Below, in pieces: positions 35,997 through 45,549 of a DNA stretch of 64,000 bases. Both the position numbers and the translations under genes were made by a program. Numbering within the stretch: the stretch's first letter is position 1; each line of letters opens with the position of its first letter. Under the pieces are notes generated by a model. The model was not told where the DNA came from, searched no databases, and was given only the letters and a program-made list of their open reading frames with translations. This stretch comes from Paenibacillus sp. V4I7. Lineage in GTDB: Bacteria > Bacillota > Bacilli > Paenibacillales > NBRC-103111. The stretch is from positions 5,456,001 to 5,520,000 of the forward strand of contig NZ_JAUSZD010000002.1 of NCBI RefSeq assembly GCF_030817275.1, given 5' to 3'.

Positions 35997-36033
35997 AAGA
36001 GCCCCCAGCCGCTATAAGCAGCCAAAGGCTCTT
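35997..36033 (-). terminator. Terminator after spoVID
   Basis: AAGAGCCTTTGGCTGC pairs over sixteen positions (with several G-U) with the sequence after the loop TTAT on the minus strand; the T tract is short. Confidence 0.8.
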
Positions 36034-36050
36034 GCCTATGTATCTGTTAT

Positions 36051-37070
36051 TTATCTAGGCAGATAAATAACCTGCCCAACTGAAATTTCCTGATCATTCA
36101 TACGATTCAGAAGTTGAAGCTCACGCGGGTTGAGTTGATACCGTTTGGCAATCGAATCCAACGTATCTTCTTTCTGAACAATGCACATTTTTAGTTTCCT
36201 AAACTCTTGCGTTCCTGTGTTGCTTTGAAGAAATAGCCGCTTCCACTCCACGGCATCTATTCGCGTCTCTTCCGCAAGCGCAGCTTGCGCTTCCGCTTCT
36301 GCATTCCTCTTATCGGTGAGATACGAGCCTGCCTTAGAAAGAAGCGATTTAATACCGTACGGGTTGATGTCCACAGCCTCATCCGCCTTTTTGCCAAAGG
36401 CGACTTTGAGTTCTTTCTTGTCTTCCGTAACCACCGTGCTTTCTTGATGGGGTGTCACCTTTAATTCGGTTTGTTCAATCTCCACTACAACTAGACCATC
36501 GTCAGAACCAGCCTCTTGAATGGGAGCCACATTAGGAAGAGCATCAGAATAAGACGCTACATTTACGGGTTCTCGTATGGTTGGAACTGCCAGTGGTTCC
36601 TGTTCGGGCTGTGGCTGATAGGTCATAGGCGGCTCGAACCTTGGGATGTTAACCTCATGAACGAAAGTAACTTCCTCTTCTTCCTGCCAGCTCTCCAGCG
36701 GAACCGAAACAATTTCGACGCCTTGCAGGGAAAGAACACCTGTAACGTTCAGACTTCTGGCCGATAAAAGATCAATATCAAAATTTTCAATCTCAACCTG
36801 AATATCTTCCACACGATGAATGCGATTTAAAGGTAATGTGATCTCGACTGGAATCAGGTGCTCTAGTGATCTGGGGGTACTTCCTTCTTCACTGAAATAA
36901 TTGCCCGTGAGCAGCAAGTTTCCTTTCAGGATTGCCTGATCATCCAAAGTAATTACCTGAATATGAGGAAGCAATTCTACATCATTTAATTCTTGTATCC
37001 CCGCCAAATCTTCTTGCAAATGAACGCGTTCATAGATATCGAATCTTAAACCTGGTTGTTGTTCAGACAC
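36051..37070 (-). CDS. spoVID: SpoVID-like spore coat assembly protein with LysM
   Basis: SpoVID drives encasement of the forespore by coat proteins and binds SafA. The 339-residue product has the N-terminal SpoVID domain (LRFDIYERVHLQEDLAGIQE, about residues 8-150), an acidic, Pro/Glu-rich middle, and a C-terminal LysM domain (MCIVQKEDTLDSIAKRYQLN to ISVGQVIYLPR). I chose GTG 37070, which lies 8 bases after AAGGGAGG; the longer ORF to 37094 has no ribosome-binding site. Its place in the valS/hemL neighbourhood matches B. subtilis. Confidence 0.88.
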   Translation of the reverse strand: MSEQQPGLRFDIYERVHLQEDLAGIQELNDVELLPHIQVITLDDQAILKGNLLLTGNYFSEEGSTPRSLEHLIPVEITLPLNRIHRVEDIQVEIENFDIDLLSARSLNVTGVLSLQGVEIVSVPLESWQEEEEVTFVHEVNIPRFEPPMTYQPQPEQEPLAVPTIREPVNVASYSDALPNVAPIQEAGSDDGLVVVEIEQTELKVTPHQESTVVTEDKKELKVAFGKKADEAVDINPYGIKSLLSKAGSYLTDKRNAEAEAQAALAEETRIDAVEWKRLFLQSNTGTQEFRKLKMCIVQKEDTLDSIAKRYQLNPRELQLLNRMNDQEISVGQVIYLPR

Positions 37071-37187
37071 CGAATTAATCCTCCCTTCCATCAAATCCAG
37101 ATGCTGGACAGCATTCGGATTGTTTGGCCATTTACTTGTTTGTCTCTAAAAGTATATGGGTGGGAAGGGCTAGGCATGACTACATTT

Positions 37188-38075
37188 TTACAGGACTGAA
37201 ACTTCTTCTAGTAAAAGATTGAAATCTTGCGGTAGAGGAGCATGCACGATGACCTGCTTTTGAGTAACAGGATGATCGAACAAAAGCCTCTCTCCATGCA
37301 GGGCTTGTCGATGAAACAACCGCGATGAACCCCCATAAAGGGAATCCCCTACTAATGGGTGGCCTAAGTGACTAAGATGGACCCTAATTTGATGGGTTCT
37401 CCCTGTTTCTAGTTCCAATTCCACGAAGGCTGCTTTCTTCATTTGCTGTAAAACCCGATAATGCGTTACCGCTTGATCGCCGCTAGGTGAAACTCTCCGC
37501 TTGCCTGAGATATAACGATCTTTACCAATAGGTTCATCTATCGATCCTTGTTTTACTCGGAATACGCCTTCAGCTAGCGCCACATAGCGTCTATCAATCC
37601 GTTTATCGCGCATTGCCTCATCAAGAAGCACATGCGCCCACTCATTTTTGGCATAAAGTACAGCTCCGGTCGTATCTTGATCTAAACGATGTATATGCCG
37701 AACCCCGCAAGCCTGGCCAGTGGATTCAAAATAGAAGGCTACCGCAGAAGCCAATGTACCGCTTTGTCCTGCTTCTGCTGGATGAACAGACATGCCTGCC
37801 GGTTTATTAACAACAAGGCAAAAGTCGTCCTCATACAAAATGCCAAGATCATAAGGCTCAGGTTTGAAAGCAGCCTTCTCTTCAGGAAACGCATGAAGTC
37901 GAATTTTGTCATCCTGAATCCGAATAAGGCCTTGAGAGGCGAGTCGAAGAAAGTACTTTCTAGGAACTGGCAGTTTAGCTGCTAATTCTTCTATTGCCCC
38001 TGGTTTAAGAGGTTTCCATAACGGATTTGGAACGGGGAGTTCCAACCATTCACCGCTGCGCTTCCACTCTGTCAT
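37188..38075 (-). CDS. RluA/RluD-family RNA pseudouridine synthase
   Basis: Enzymes of this family isomerise uridine to pseudouridine in rRNA or tRNA. The 295-residue product has the catalytic motif RHIHRLDQDTTGAVLYAKN (near residue 128, with the catalytic Asp in HRLDQDT), VNKPAGMSVHPAE and the C-terminal RTHQIRVHLSHLGHPLVGD. An S4-like N-terminal domain is present (KYFLRLASQGLIRIQDDKIR). Its ATG overlaps the stop codon of a small upstream ORF as ATGA, so translation is coupled. The target nucleotide cannot be predicted. Confidence 0.93.
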   Translation of the reverse strand: MTEWKRSGEWLELPVPNPLWKPLKPGAIEELAAKLPVPRKYFLRLASQGLIRIQDDKIRLHAFPEEKAAFKPEPYDLGILYEDDFCLVVNKPAGMSVHPAEAGQSGTLASAVAFYFESTGQACGVRHIHRLDQDTTGAVLYAKNEWAHVLLDEAMRDKRIDRRYVALAEGVFRVKQGSIDEPIGKDRYISGKRRVSPSGDQAVTHYRVLQQMKKAAFVELELETGRTHQIRVHLSHLGHPLVGDSLYGGSSRLFHRQALHGERLLFDHPVTQKQVIVHAPLPQDFNLLLEEVSVL

Positions 38076-38194
38076 GTAAGTGTTCCTTTACGAAAAGATA
38101 AATAGATGACGAGCAAAAATAGTAGAAACACAAAAACAACTGCCATTAGATCTATTGGAAAATCAAAAAAGTAATATCGTTTCATAGAATTCAT
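38072..38194 (-). CDS. Very small membrane peptide (37-40 residues) coupled to the pseudouridine synthase
   Basis: An ORF of 40 codons from ATG 38194, or 37 from ATG 38185, with AAGGAG upstream. The product begins MKRYYFFDFPIDLMAVVFVF and ends IYLSFRKGTLT: one strong membrane span flanked by basic residues, with no recognisable family. The stop codon TGA overlaps the ATG of the pseudouridine synthase (ATGA), the usual sign of translational coupling. About 160 bp upstream are AT-rich and hold the divergent promoter region for the plus-strand gene. It is too short for most gene finders, and whether the peptide has a function or only serves coupling is open. Confidence 0.6.
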   Translation of the reverse strand: MNSMKRYYFFDFPIDLMAVVFVFLLFLLVIYLSFRKGTLT

Positions 38195-38356
38195 TACTCC
38201 TTAAGAAAATAGGGATTATGTACACTTTATTTTAACAATTACCATTAACAATTGCATACAAAAATATGATAATATAAATCTTGTATTGTTTTTTTTCGAC
38301 ATTACTTATTAAATATTAAATTCCAAATAGATTAATAGAGCAGGAGAGGAACAACC

Positions 38357-39865
38357 TTGGGTAGTTCAATATTAGAGCATTTTCGGAGTTATAGTTGGCT
38401 GAAACGCACTTTTCTCGTTATTGCTGTTTGTACTTTTCTTAGTTCAAGCTTCTTATTTCTAACCACACCTGGAGAATATATACGCGAATATTTGGCTAAA
38501 ACCGTTATTACGACGCAGCATCGTGATTGGGCTTGGATTTTCGTTGGTGCAGAGCGTAGAGATCAGATGGTTCTCGAGGTGCAAAATTTGACCGAAATCA
38601 ACTCTGTTGAAAAACAAGATTTGCGAGCGGTTCAATTCAACAAAAATCGTTCCACAGAAAGTCTCGTGAAAGTCGAAGATATTTCTGGTCAGTTTTGGAA
38701 AGGCAAAAAAATGTATGTCTATGACCCACGAACAATTCGTGTAATAGTACCCGCTAAGCAAGGTGAAGGGGAAAGAATCACAGCCATGGTAGAGCGCACT
38801 GGCGCTGTCGCGGGCGTAAATGGTGGAGGCTTCAACGATCCAGACGGACTTGGAAACGGATTTGCGCCAATTGGTGTTATTATGTCCGGCGGAGAAATTC
38901 TTTATACAGACCAAGAAGGCAGCATTCCTCAACAGATTGTTGGATTCACCAAAGAAGGCACACTCATTATCGGGAAATATGCGATTGACGACTTGCTTAA
39001 ACTTGGTGTCACTGACGCCGTATCCTTCTATCCGCGTGTTATTGCTAACGGAAAACCGCTTATTACTAGCGGTGACGGAGGCTGGGGACGCGCACCTCGT
39101 ACAGCTGTGGGACAAAAAGCCGACGGAACGGTTATCTTCATCGTGATCGACGGCCGACAAACGCACAGTGTAGGCGCGACGCTTAAAGAAGTTCAGGATC
39201 TTTTTCTCGCAGATGGCGTCATTAATGCAGGCTTCTTGGATGGCGGAGCTTCCTCCGAGATGGTATACAACGATGAGCTGATTACGAAACCCTCAAGTCG
39301 TTATGGGGAGCGTCGCTTACCTTCTGCTTTTCTAGTATTTGATCATCCTGACCAAGTAAAGGTGGAAAATGTTTGGGAAGGACTTAAGACAATCGATCCA
39401 GGCGGAGCCTATGACCACCCTGATTTCCTGAAGGAACAAGCAACTAAAAAGGCGAATCCGCCTAAAGCAACAACTACACCAAAATCAACTGCAACTCCAA
39501 CAACGTCAACCAAACCTGAATCCAGCAATGAAACTGGTAAGAATGGTACGTCTAATCCACCTTCAGGATCAGGTACTGGTACTGTCAAACCAAGTCCGTC
39601 AGTGAAGCCTGAAACTTCACCGACACCTTCTACGATGCCAAGTCCTTCTCCTAGTACAGGCACTGGCTCTGGAACAGGTACAGGCACTGGCAATACCGGC
39701 ACAGGTTCTGGCACAGGCACAGGAGGCTCCTCACCAGGAGCTTCCACATCATCAAAGCCGAGCCCGACGCCTACACCAAGTACAAGCCCTAACCAAGGGC
39801 AAACAAACAATGGGAATAGTGCACTGCCATCTCCAACCGTTGCTCCAACCACAAAAACAAACTAA
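38357..39865 (+). CDS. Phosphodiester glycosidase (NAGPA-like) domain protein with low-complexity tail
   Basis: The 502-residue product has an N-terminal membrane anchor (TFLVIAVCTFLSSSFLFLTT), a phosphodiester-glycosidase-type domain (VNGGGFNDPDGLGNGFAPIG near residue 155, RAPRTAVGQKADGTVIFIVID near 248 and FLDGGASSEMVYN near 294) and a C-terminal tail of about 130 residues made of Pro, Ser, Thr and Gly. The domain family includes the lysosomal uncovering enzyme and bacterial proteins of uncertain role, some affecting exopolysaccharide or wall polymers. The tail probably spans the wall. It starts with TTG 38357, with AGGAGAGGA upstream. Confidence 0.88.
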   Translation: MGSSILEHFRSYSWLKRTFLVIAVCTFLSSSFLFLTTPGEYIREYLAKTVITTQHRDWAWIFVGAERRDQMVLEVQNLTEINSVEKQDLRAVQFNKNRSTESLVKVEDISGQFWKGKKMYVYDPRTIRVIVPAKQGEGERITAMVERTGAVAGVNGGGFNDPDGLGNGFAPIGVIMSGGEILYTDQEGSIPQQIVGFTKEGTLIIGKYAIDDLLKLGVTDAVSFYPRVIANGKPLITSGDGGWGRAPRTAVGQKADGTVIFIVIDGRQTHSVGATLKEVQDLFLADGVINAGFLDGGASSEMVYNDELITKPSSRYGERRLPSAFLVFDHPDQVKVENVWEGLKTIDPGGAYDHPDFLKEQATKKANPPKATTTPKSTATPTTSTKPESSNETGKNGTSNPPSGSGTGTVKPSPSVKPETSPTPSTMPSPSPSTGTGSGTGTGTGNTGTGSGTGTGGSSPGASTSSKPSPTPTPSTSPNQGQTNNGNSALPSPTVAPTTKTN

Positions 39866-39885
39866 ATCTTCTACATAAATAAGCA

Positions 39886-39914
39886 AAAGACCTGGCCGCG
39901 TTGGCCAGGTCTTT
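39886..39914. terminator. Bidirectional terminator between the glycosidase gene and hemL
   Basis: AAAGACCTGGCC-GCGTT-GGCCAGGTCTTT between convergent genes. Confidence 0.92.
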
Positions 39915-39928
39915 GTATGTTCGCAAAC

Positions 39929-41227
39929 TTATAATTGCTTCAACGCTTCCCGATGTGCATCGATTGTGGCAGCGATATCTTCATCGGAATGAACCGTAGA
40001 TACAAACATCCCTTCGAATTGCGAAGGTGCAACCGAAACTCCCAAATCGAGCATATGGCCGAAATAAGCGTTAAACTTAGCTAGATCAGACGTTTTGGCT
40101 GTTTCGTAATTCGTAACAGCCTTCTCGGTGAAGAATGGACATATCATAGATCCTACTCGGTTAATTGTGCTTGCAACACCAAATTCAGCAGCATTCTCAG
40201 CGAATCCAGCTTCCAGCTTCGCGGACTTGCGTTCCAGTTCCTCATAGACATTGGGCTCACCCAATAAGGATAACGTTGCGAAGCCTGCAGCCATCGCTAG
40301 TGGATTGCCGGATAATGTACCTGCCTGATAGATTGGACCTGCAGGAGCAATCTGCTCCATGATGTCCAGTCGGCCTCCATAAGCGCCAACAGGAAGTCCT
40401 CCGCCAATAACCTTACCTAGACATGTTAAATCAGGTGTAACGCCGTACAAGCCCTGAGCGCAGTGTTTATGCACACGAAAGCCAGTCATCACTTCATCGA
40501 AGATTAGCAGAGTTCCATATTGTTGAGTAATGGAACGTAATCCTTGTAAAAACCCTTCAGCTGGAGGCACTACTCCCATATTACCTGCAATCGGCTCAAC
40601 GATTAAAGCCGCGATTTCTTCCCCAAACTTTTCAAACACTAATTTAACGGATGCCAAATCATTGTAAGGCACGGTGATCGTATTCGAGGCCACGCTATTC
40701 GGGACTCCTGGACTGTCTGGAAGGCCAAGTGTGGCTACACCGGAGCCAGCCTTGATCAATAATGCATCCGCATGACCATGGTAGCTTCCTTCGAATTTCA
40801 CGATCTTGTCGCGCTTTGTAAAACCGCGGGCTAACCGTAGGGCGCTCATGGTCGCTTCCGTCCCTGAATTCACCATGCGAACCATGTCAATAGACGGCAC
40901 CCGTTCAATGACCAGCTTTGCCATTTCCGTTTCTAGAAGCGTCGGAGCACCGAAGCTTGTCCCTTTTTCCGCCGCACCTTTAATGGCTTCCAGCACAACA
41001 GGGTGAGCATGTCCTACGATTAATGGACCCCAAGATCCTACATAATCGATAAAGGTATTGCCGTCAATATCCGTTACGCGAGAACCTGAGCCTTTCTCCA
41101 TGAACAAAGGTGTTAAACCAACCGACTTAAAGGCACGAACAGGACTGTTCACTCCACCTGGAATGATCTTCTTTGCTTCTTGAAAGGCGGCCGAAGAGCG
41201 CGTGTCGATTCTACTCGAATTTTCCAT
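39929..41227 (-). CDS. hemL: Glutamate-1-semialdehyde 2,1-aminomutase
   Basis: HemL is the PLP enzyme that makes 5-aminolevulinate in the C5 pathway. The 432-residue product has the class III aminotransferase features: [17 protein letters not shown], the segment [13 protein letters not shown], and the PLP lysine in [20 protein letters not shown] (near residue 270). GGGGGT lies 8 bases before ATG 41227. It belongs to the heme set, but is separated from hemY by an opposite-strand Crp-family gene, so it has its own transcript. Confidence 0.97.
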   Translation of the reverse strand: MENSSRIDTRSSAAFQEAKKIIPGGVNSPVRAFKSVGLTPLFMEKGSGSRVTDIDGNTFIDYVGSWGPLIVGHAHPVVLEAIKGAAEKGTSFGAPTLLETEMAKLVIERVPSIDMVRMVNSGTEATMSALRLARGFTKRDKIVKFEGSYHGHADALLIKAGSGVATLGLPDSPGVPNSVASNTITVPYNDLASVKLVFEKFGEEIAALIVEPIAGNMGVVPPAEGFLQGLRSITQQYGTLLIFDEVMTGFRVHKHCAQGLYGVTPDLTCLGKVIGGGLPVGAYGGRLDIMEQIAPAGPIYQAGTLSGNPLAMAAGFATLSLLGEPNVYEELERKSAKLEAGFAENAAEFGVASTINRVGSMICPFFTEKAVTNYETAKTSDLAKFNAYFGHMLDLGVSVAPSQFEGMFVSTVHSDEDIAATIDAHREALKQL

Positions 41228-41297
41228 AATTTCATACCCCCAGTAATCTATCTATGATAAAATGAGTTGACTTACTACAAATAAAGGCGGTACCCCT

Positions 41298-41957
41298 ATG
41301 ATCGATATCATCAAAAAAGTACCTTTATTCTCCCAATTGAATGAAGAACAATTCAACGCTCTAGCTCAGATTTGTACAAGACGTTCCTTTACAAGGAGTA
41401 CCGTCCTATTTTCCGAAAAAGAAGTCGGCTCCGTCTTTTATATGGTCCTCAGCGGCTCTGTCAAAATTTTCACAACAAGCAGCTCCGGTGAGGAAAAAAT
41501 ATTGTCCATCTGCAATTCAGGCGAAAGCTTTGGTGAACTTTCATTGATTGATGGCAAGCCGCGCTCTGCTTCGGCTCAAACTTTGGAGGACAGTGTGCTT
41601 CTCACATTAACAGGACAAAATTTCCTTGATCTGCTACGCACTCATTTTGACATTACACTCGGCATTATGCAAGAGCTCAGCAGTCGACTGCGCGATACGA
41701 ATCAACAAGTATTCGACTTGACCTTCCTAGACGCGAAAACGCGTGTCATCAAAAGCTTGATCAAAATGGCCAATAAGCATGGGTTGCGTAATGGAACTAT
41801 GATTACGATTAAGCTCGTGCTTAACTTTGATGAAATATCTCAACTAGCCGGCGTACAAAAGGTGACGCTCATGCAGGTGATTCGTGATCTGGAAGAAAAA
41901 CAAATCTTGACCATTTCATCATCAGATTTCAAATTAGATCTGGCCAAGCTTCGTTAA
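41298..41957 (+). CDS. Crp/Fnr-family transcriptional regulator
   Basis: The 219-residue product has a cyclic-nucleotide-binding-like beta-barrel (FYMVLSGSVKIFTTSSSGEE, then GESFGELSLIDGKPRSASA, about residues 46-95), a long dimer helix (DITLGIMQELSSRLRDTNQQ) and a C-terminal winged helix-turn-helix (FDEISQLAGVQKVTLMQVIR). There is no N-terminal four-Cys Fe-S motif, so it is not a classical FNR. The barrel resembles that of Crp but is probably not a cAMP sensor in a Firmicute. It is divergent from hemL (70 bp between starts) and overlaps hemY tail to tail by 4 bp. A role in heme or respiratory control is inferred from location only. Confidence 0.9.
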   Translation: MIDIIKKVPLFSQLNEEQFNALAQICTRRSFTRSTVLFSEKEVGSVFYMVLSGSVKIFTTSSSGEEKILSICNSGESFGELSLIDGKPRSASAQTLEDSVLLTLTGQNFLDLLRTHFDITLGIMQELSSRLRDTNQQVFDLTFLDAKTRVIKSLIKMANKHGLRNGTMITIKLVLNFDEISQLAGVQKVTLMQVIRDLEEKQILTISSSDFKLDLAKLR

Positions 41958-43420
41958 ATCGAACTGGCTGTTTCTACGGCTTCCTGTGACTGGTTATGGA
42001 TCAGGTCCGCAAGCTGCCACGCAGCCTCTTTACCTTGCCTTATACAGTCAGGGAGACCTACTCCATGAAACCCGGCACCTACAATTAGAACATGAGGCAT
42101 AGCTGCAGCAAGCTTCTCACGGAACTGCGCAACCTGCTCCAGATGACCCACTGGATATTGCGGCATGGAATGCATGAGGCGAGTTACATCCGTAAAGAGC
42201 GGCTCCGCCTTTAGTCCTAACAATTCCCTCAAATCATGACGAGCTTTGCTAATCAGTTGTTCATCCGACCACTCCGGCCACTCTTGCTCACCTGCACGAC
42301 CGATATAACAGCGCAGAAGCACCTTCCCGTCTGGGGCTGTATGCAGCCATTTAGCAGATGTTAAGGTACACGCAGTTATCGTCCTGCCCTCGGTTTTTGG
42401 CACTAGAAAGCCCGAGGCATCCAGTTCAAAAGGGATGTCTTTGCGATCGAAAGCCATAATAACATTCGCCACGGAAATATAGTCAATCTTCTTAAGCTGC
42501 TCTGCTGCAGGCAAATCTGCTAACAACTGGGCTGCCTGATAAGTAGGCGTAGTTAAGATAACACCATCTACTATTTCACTATGCCCATCCTCAAAGATAA
42601 CCTCGGCTTGCTGCTGCCCCATTTTACGAACGGATAGAACCCCAACGCCATTTCGTAGATCCACAGTCTTCAAGGCGTCTTCTAAGCCCGAAACCAACGT
42701 CTGAAGCCCCTTCTTAAACGTCACAAAAAGCGAGTTACGAACCGCAGATGGTAAGTGAGCACTTTCTTCACTCACATTTTTGCGGCTGGCCATCATCCCT
42801 AGAATTAAACTTCGATGCTTCTGCTCCATCGCTCGAAACTGCGGGAACGTTGCTTTCAAACTAAGCTTAAACGTATCACCTGCATAAATCCCCGCTAGAA
42901 GCGGTTCCACGATACGCTGAAGAACTTCTTTCCCTAAACGGCGCTCCAGAAAATGCCCAAGAGATTCATCCGTCGATAATTCACGCTTAGGAAGGATCAA
43001 ATCAAGTGCAGCTCGCATTTTACCTAAAGGAGAAATGAGGCCCGTCTTCATGAACGGTGTCATTTGCGTTGGTATGCCGAGCACTAAGCCAGGCGGCATA
43101 CGGTGCAGCTTGCCTTGTCGCACAATGTAGGTCTTTTTCGCCCCAGGATTCGTTCCTGTAAGCTCATGTTCAAGCCCGAGATCATAAGCCAAATCAATAA
43201 TAGGGCGCTTTCGTGCAAGGAAGGAATCCGGCCCTTTTTCAATAACGAAACCCTCTCGCTCTATGGTATGAATTTTCCCGCCAAATGTCGGGGACTTCTC
43301 CACCACAGAAAGACGATAAGGAGCTCCCGCTGACTCCAACCTTTTCTTTAAGTAAAAAGCTGCGCTAAGCCCCGTAATCCCCCCGCCAACAATCATGTAG
43401 TGAGGAATCCTAGTACTCAT
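41954..43420 (-). CDS. hemY: Coproporphyrinogen III / protoporphyrinogen oxidase HemY (CgoX)
   Basis: HemY is the FAD-dependent oxidase that makes coproporphyrin III in the Gram-positive heme pathway. The 488-residue product has the N-terminal FAD motif MIVGGGITGLSAAFYLKK and the C-terminal FAD segment VLIVGAGFHGVGLPDCIRQG. I chose ATG 43420, because it overlaps the hemH stop as ATGA; the longer form to 43444 has no ribosome-binding site. It ends hemE-hemH-hemY. HemQ, which completes this pathway in Firmicutes, is not in the window. Confidence 0.96.
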   Translation of the reverse strand: MSTRIPHYMIVGGGITGLSAAFYLKKRLESAGAPYRLSVVEKSPTFGGKIHTIEREGFVIEKGPDSFLARKRPIIDLAYDLGLEHELTGTNPGAKKTYIVRQGKLHRMPPGLVLGIPTQMTPFMKTGLISPLGKMRAALDLILPKRELSTDESLGHFLERRLGKEVLQRIVEPLLAGIYAGDTFKLSLKATFPQFRAMEQKHRSLILGMMASRKNVSEESAHLPSAVRNSLFVTFKKGLQTLVSGLEDALKTVDLRNGVGVLSVRKMGQQQAEVIFEDGHSEIVDGVILTTPTYQAAQLLADLPAAEQLKKIDYISVANVIMAFDRKDIPFELDASGFLVPKTEGRTITACTLTSAKWLHTAPDGKVLLRCYIGRAGEQEWPEWSDEQLISKARHDLRELLGLKAEPLFTDVTRLMHSMPQYPVGHLEQVAQFREKLAAAMPHVLIVGAGFHGVGLPDCIRQGKEAAWQLADLIHNQSQEAVETASSI

Positions 43421-44364
43421 GATAAACGGGTGACCTCTTTCCATTTCTTGTATACAACATCACTCAATGTTTCCAGGTACAGAGGGTCTGTATTTAGCGA
43501 TTCTGTTCGTTCCAAATGCAGTCCAAGCTCCTTGGCCAGGGCCTGTGCTTCAATATCAATATCGTAGAGAACCTCCAGATGATCCGAAACAAAGCCGATC
43601 GGACATAGGAGAACATTCTTGACACTTTCCTCTTGATTGATCTTACGTAAAACATCCAAGATATCCGGACCTAGCCACGGCATCGCTGTTTGCCCGGCGC
43701 TTTGCCAACCGAACTGCCAATTCGTCAAACCTACACGTTCAGCAATGACTTTGGAAGTGGCAAGCAATTGATCTGGGTATGGGTCTTTCATTTCAAGTAT
43801 TTTCTCAGGCAAGCTATGCGCAGTAAAGATAACACGTACATCATTTCGATTCACATCGGAGAATTTCGCCAAGGCTTTGTCAACACGTGTGCTAAGGGCA
43901 TCAAGCAGTTTAGGATGAAGATGGTAGTCAAGAACGAAATCAATCTTCAAACCCAGTGACTCTGCCTTATCTTTCGCTCTTTTCACGTACCCGCCAACGC
44001 TCATAGTGGAATAGTGAGGGGCTAGAACGACTCCCACAGCCTCAGTAATACCTTCCTTAACCATTTGTTCCACACCGTCTTCTACATAAGGCTGAGCATG
44101 CTTCAGGCCCTGATAACAGACGAATTCAAGATCTGGGTGTTCTTGACGAAGTGTATTCTCCAGGCCTTTAACCTGCTTGTTCGTATTTTCACGCAGCGGG
44201 AAGAACCCTCCGACAATTGCCTCATAACGAACAGTTAATTCATGCAGCTGCTCAGGAGTTGGAGGATGCCCACGTCTAATATGTGTGTAATAAGCTTCAA
44301 CTTGATCCAAACTTTCCGGAGTACCATAAGACATGACTAGAACACCAATACGCTGATTCGCCAT
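43417..44364 (-). CDS. hemH: Coproporphyrin/protoporphyrin ferrochelatase HemH (CpfC)
   Basis: HemH inserts iron into the porphyrin. The 315-residue product has VLVMSYGTPESLDQVEAYY at the N-terminus, the conserved His in VIFTAHSLPEKIL (near residue 180) and the C-terminal NVLLCPIGFVSDHLEVLYDI with the conserved Glu. The ATG at 44364 follows GAGTGG by 8 bases; the GTG at 44376 has no ribosome-binding site and overlaps hemE. Only 1 bp separates it from hemE, and 4 bp overlap with hemY. Confidence 0.97.
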   Translation of the reverse strand: MANQRIGVLVMSYGTPESLDQVEAYYTHIRRGHPPTPEQLHELTVRYEAIVGGFFPLRENTNKQVKGLENTLRQEHPDLEFVCYQGLKHAQPYVEDGVEQMVKEGITEAVGVVLAPHYSTMSVGGYVKRAKDKAESLGLKIDFVLDYHLHPKLLDALSTRVDKALAKFSDVNRNDVRVIFTAHSLPEKILEMKDPYPDQLLATSKVIAERVGLTNWQFGWQSAGQTAMPWLGPDILDVLRKINQEESVKNVLLCPIGFVSDHLEVLYDIDIEAQALAKELGLHLERTESLNTDPLYLETLSDVVYKKWKEVTRLS

Positions 44365-44365
44365 G

Positions 44366-45430
44366 CTAAACACCACTCTTTTCTGCTTGCTGCATTAATA
44401 CGGAATGTGAGTAAGTATGAATGAATGTAGTCAAATCCTTTAACTTCTCAAGCGATGCCTCTGGGAATAAGCCATGGCCAAGGTTAAAGATATAACCTGG
44501 TTGCTGGATACCCTCATCGATAATGGCTTTCGCCTGTTGCTCAATAACGCTCATCGGAGCTGTTAAAATATAGGGATCCAAGTTTCCTTGCACGGCAAAG
44601 CGCTCGCCAACTCTCCCGCGGCCTACAGAAATTGGAATCCGCCAATCTAGACCAATGACATCCGCTTGGATGTCTTTGAGATAAGGAAGTAACTCCCCTG
44701 AACTCACGCCTGGGAAATAAATCTTTGGCTCCTTCAAGTCCGCAAGTTCTTTGAATATTCGCGTCATTGTCGGCAGCACATACATTTGAAAATCCGCTGG
44801 AGAAAGCGCGCCAACCCAGCTATCAAATACTTGAACAGCCTTGGCACCCGCAGCGATATGCGCTCGCAAGTACGTAATAACCATATCACCAAGCTTCTCC
44901 ATTAAGGCAAACCAGACGATTGGTTCAGAGTACATAAGCTGCTTCGTACGAATATAGCTTTTGGATGGTCTACCTTCAATCAAGTAGCTCGCAATCGTAA
45001 ATGGCGCACCCGCAAAAGAGATGAGGGGAACCTCAAGCTCCTTATCTAAGATTCGGATCGTTTGAATAATATGCGATAAATCTTTCTCCACATCTATAGG
45101 ACGCAGGCGCTCAACATCTTGTGCTGTCCGAACTGGCGTATGAATCACAGGACCCACATCTTTGACAATATCAAAATCGATCCCAAGTGAAGCAACGGGA
45201 TTCATAATGTCCGAATATAAGATGGCCGCATCAACACCCAACTTTTTAATGGGCATCATGGTAACTTCCGCAGCCAGCTCTGGTTGCTGACAAATTTCGA
45301 GCAGTGAGTACTTTTCTTTGATTTTCCGATAATCCGGATCGTAACGTCCAGCTTGACGCATATACCACACGGGCAGCGTATCTACTTGTTCTTTTCGGCA
45401 TGCTTTAATAAAATTATCGTTGTAGGTCAT
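44366..45430 (-). CDS. hemE: Uroporphyrinogen decarboxylase
   Basis: HemE converts uroporphyrinogen III to coproporphyrinogen III. The 354-residue product has the N-terminal signature PVWYMRQAGRYDPDYRK (near residue 21), AILYSDIMNP, and the C-terminal GYIFNLGHGLFPEASLE. ATG 45430 follows AGGAAGG. It heads hemE-hemH-hemY, with a long imperfect hairpin between it and hemB. Confidence 0.97.
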   Translation of the reverse strand: MTYNDNFIKACRKEQVDTLPVWYMRQAGRYDPDYRKIKEKYSLLEICQQPELAAEVTMMPIKKLGVDAAILYSDIMNPVASLGIDFDIVKDVGPVIHTPVRTAQDVERLRPIDVEKDLSHIIQTIRILDKELEVPLISFAGAPFTIASYLIEGRPSKSYIRTKQLMYSEPIVWFALMEKLGDMVITYLRAHIAAGAKAVQVFDSWVGALSPADFQMYVLPTMTRIFKELADLKEPKIYFPGVSSGELLPYLKDIQADVIGLDWRIPISVGRGRVGERFAVQGNLDPYILTAPMSVIEQQAKAIIDEGIQQPGYIFNLGHGLFPEASLEKLKDLTTFIHTYSHSVLMQQAEKSGV

Positions 45431-45549
45431 GAGGCACCTTCCTCTTTTTCCGAAACACTCGGTTTCCATCTATTCTCATTCATTATGCCCTAATTATACC
45501 CCTGTCACAACTGAAGAAAGCTTATGTTTTGCGACAAAAGTATGACAAA

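Noticed and set aside
39409-39852. Minus-strand ORF rich in Val, Pro and Glu
   Set aside because: It is the complement of the Pro/Ser/Thr/Gly tail of the glycosidase gene, with no start signal.
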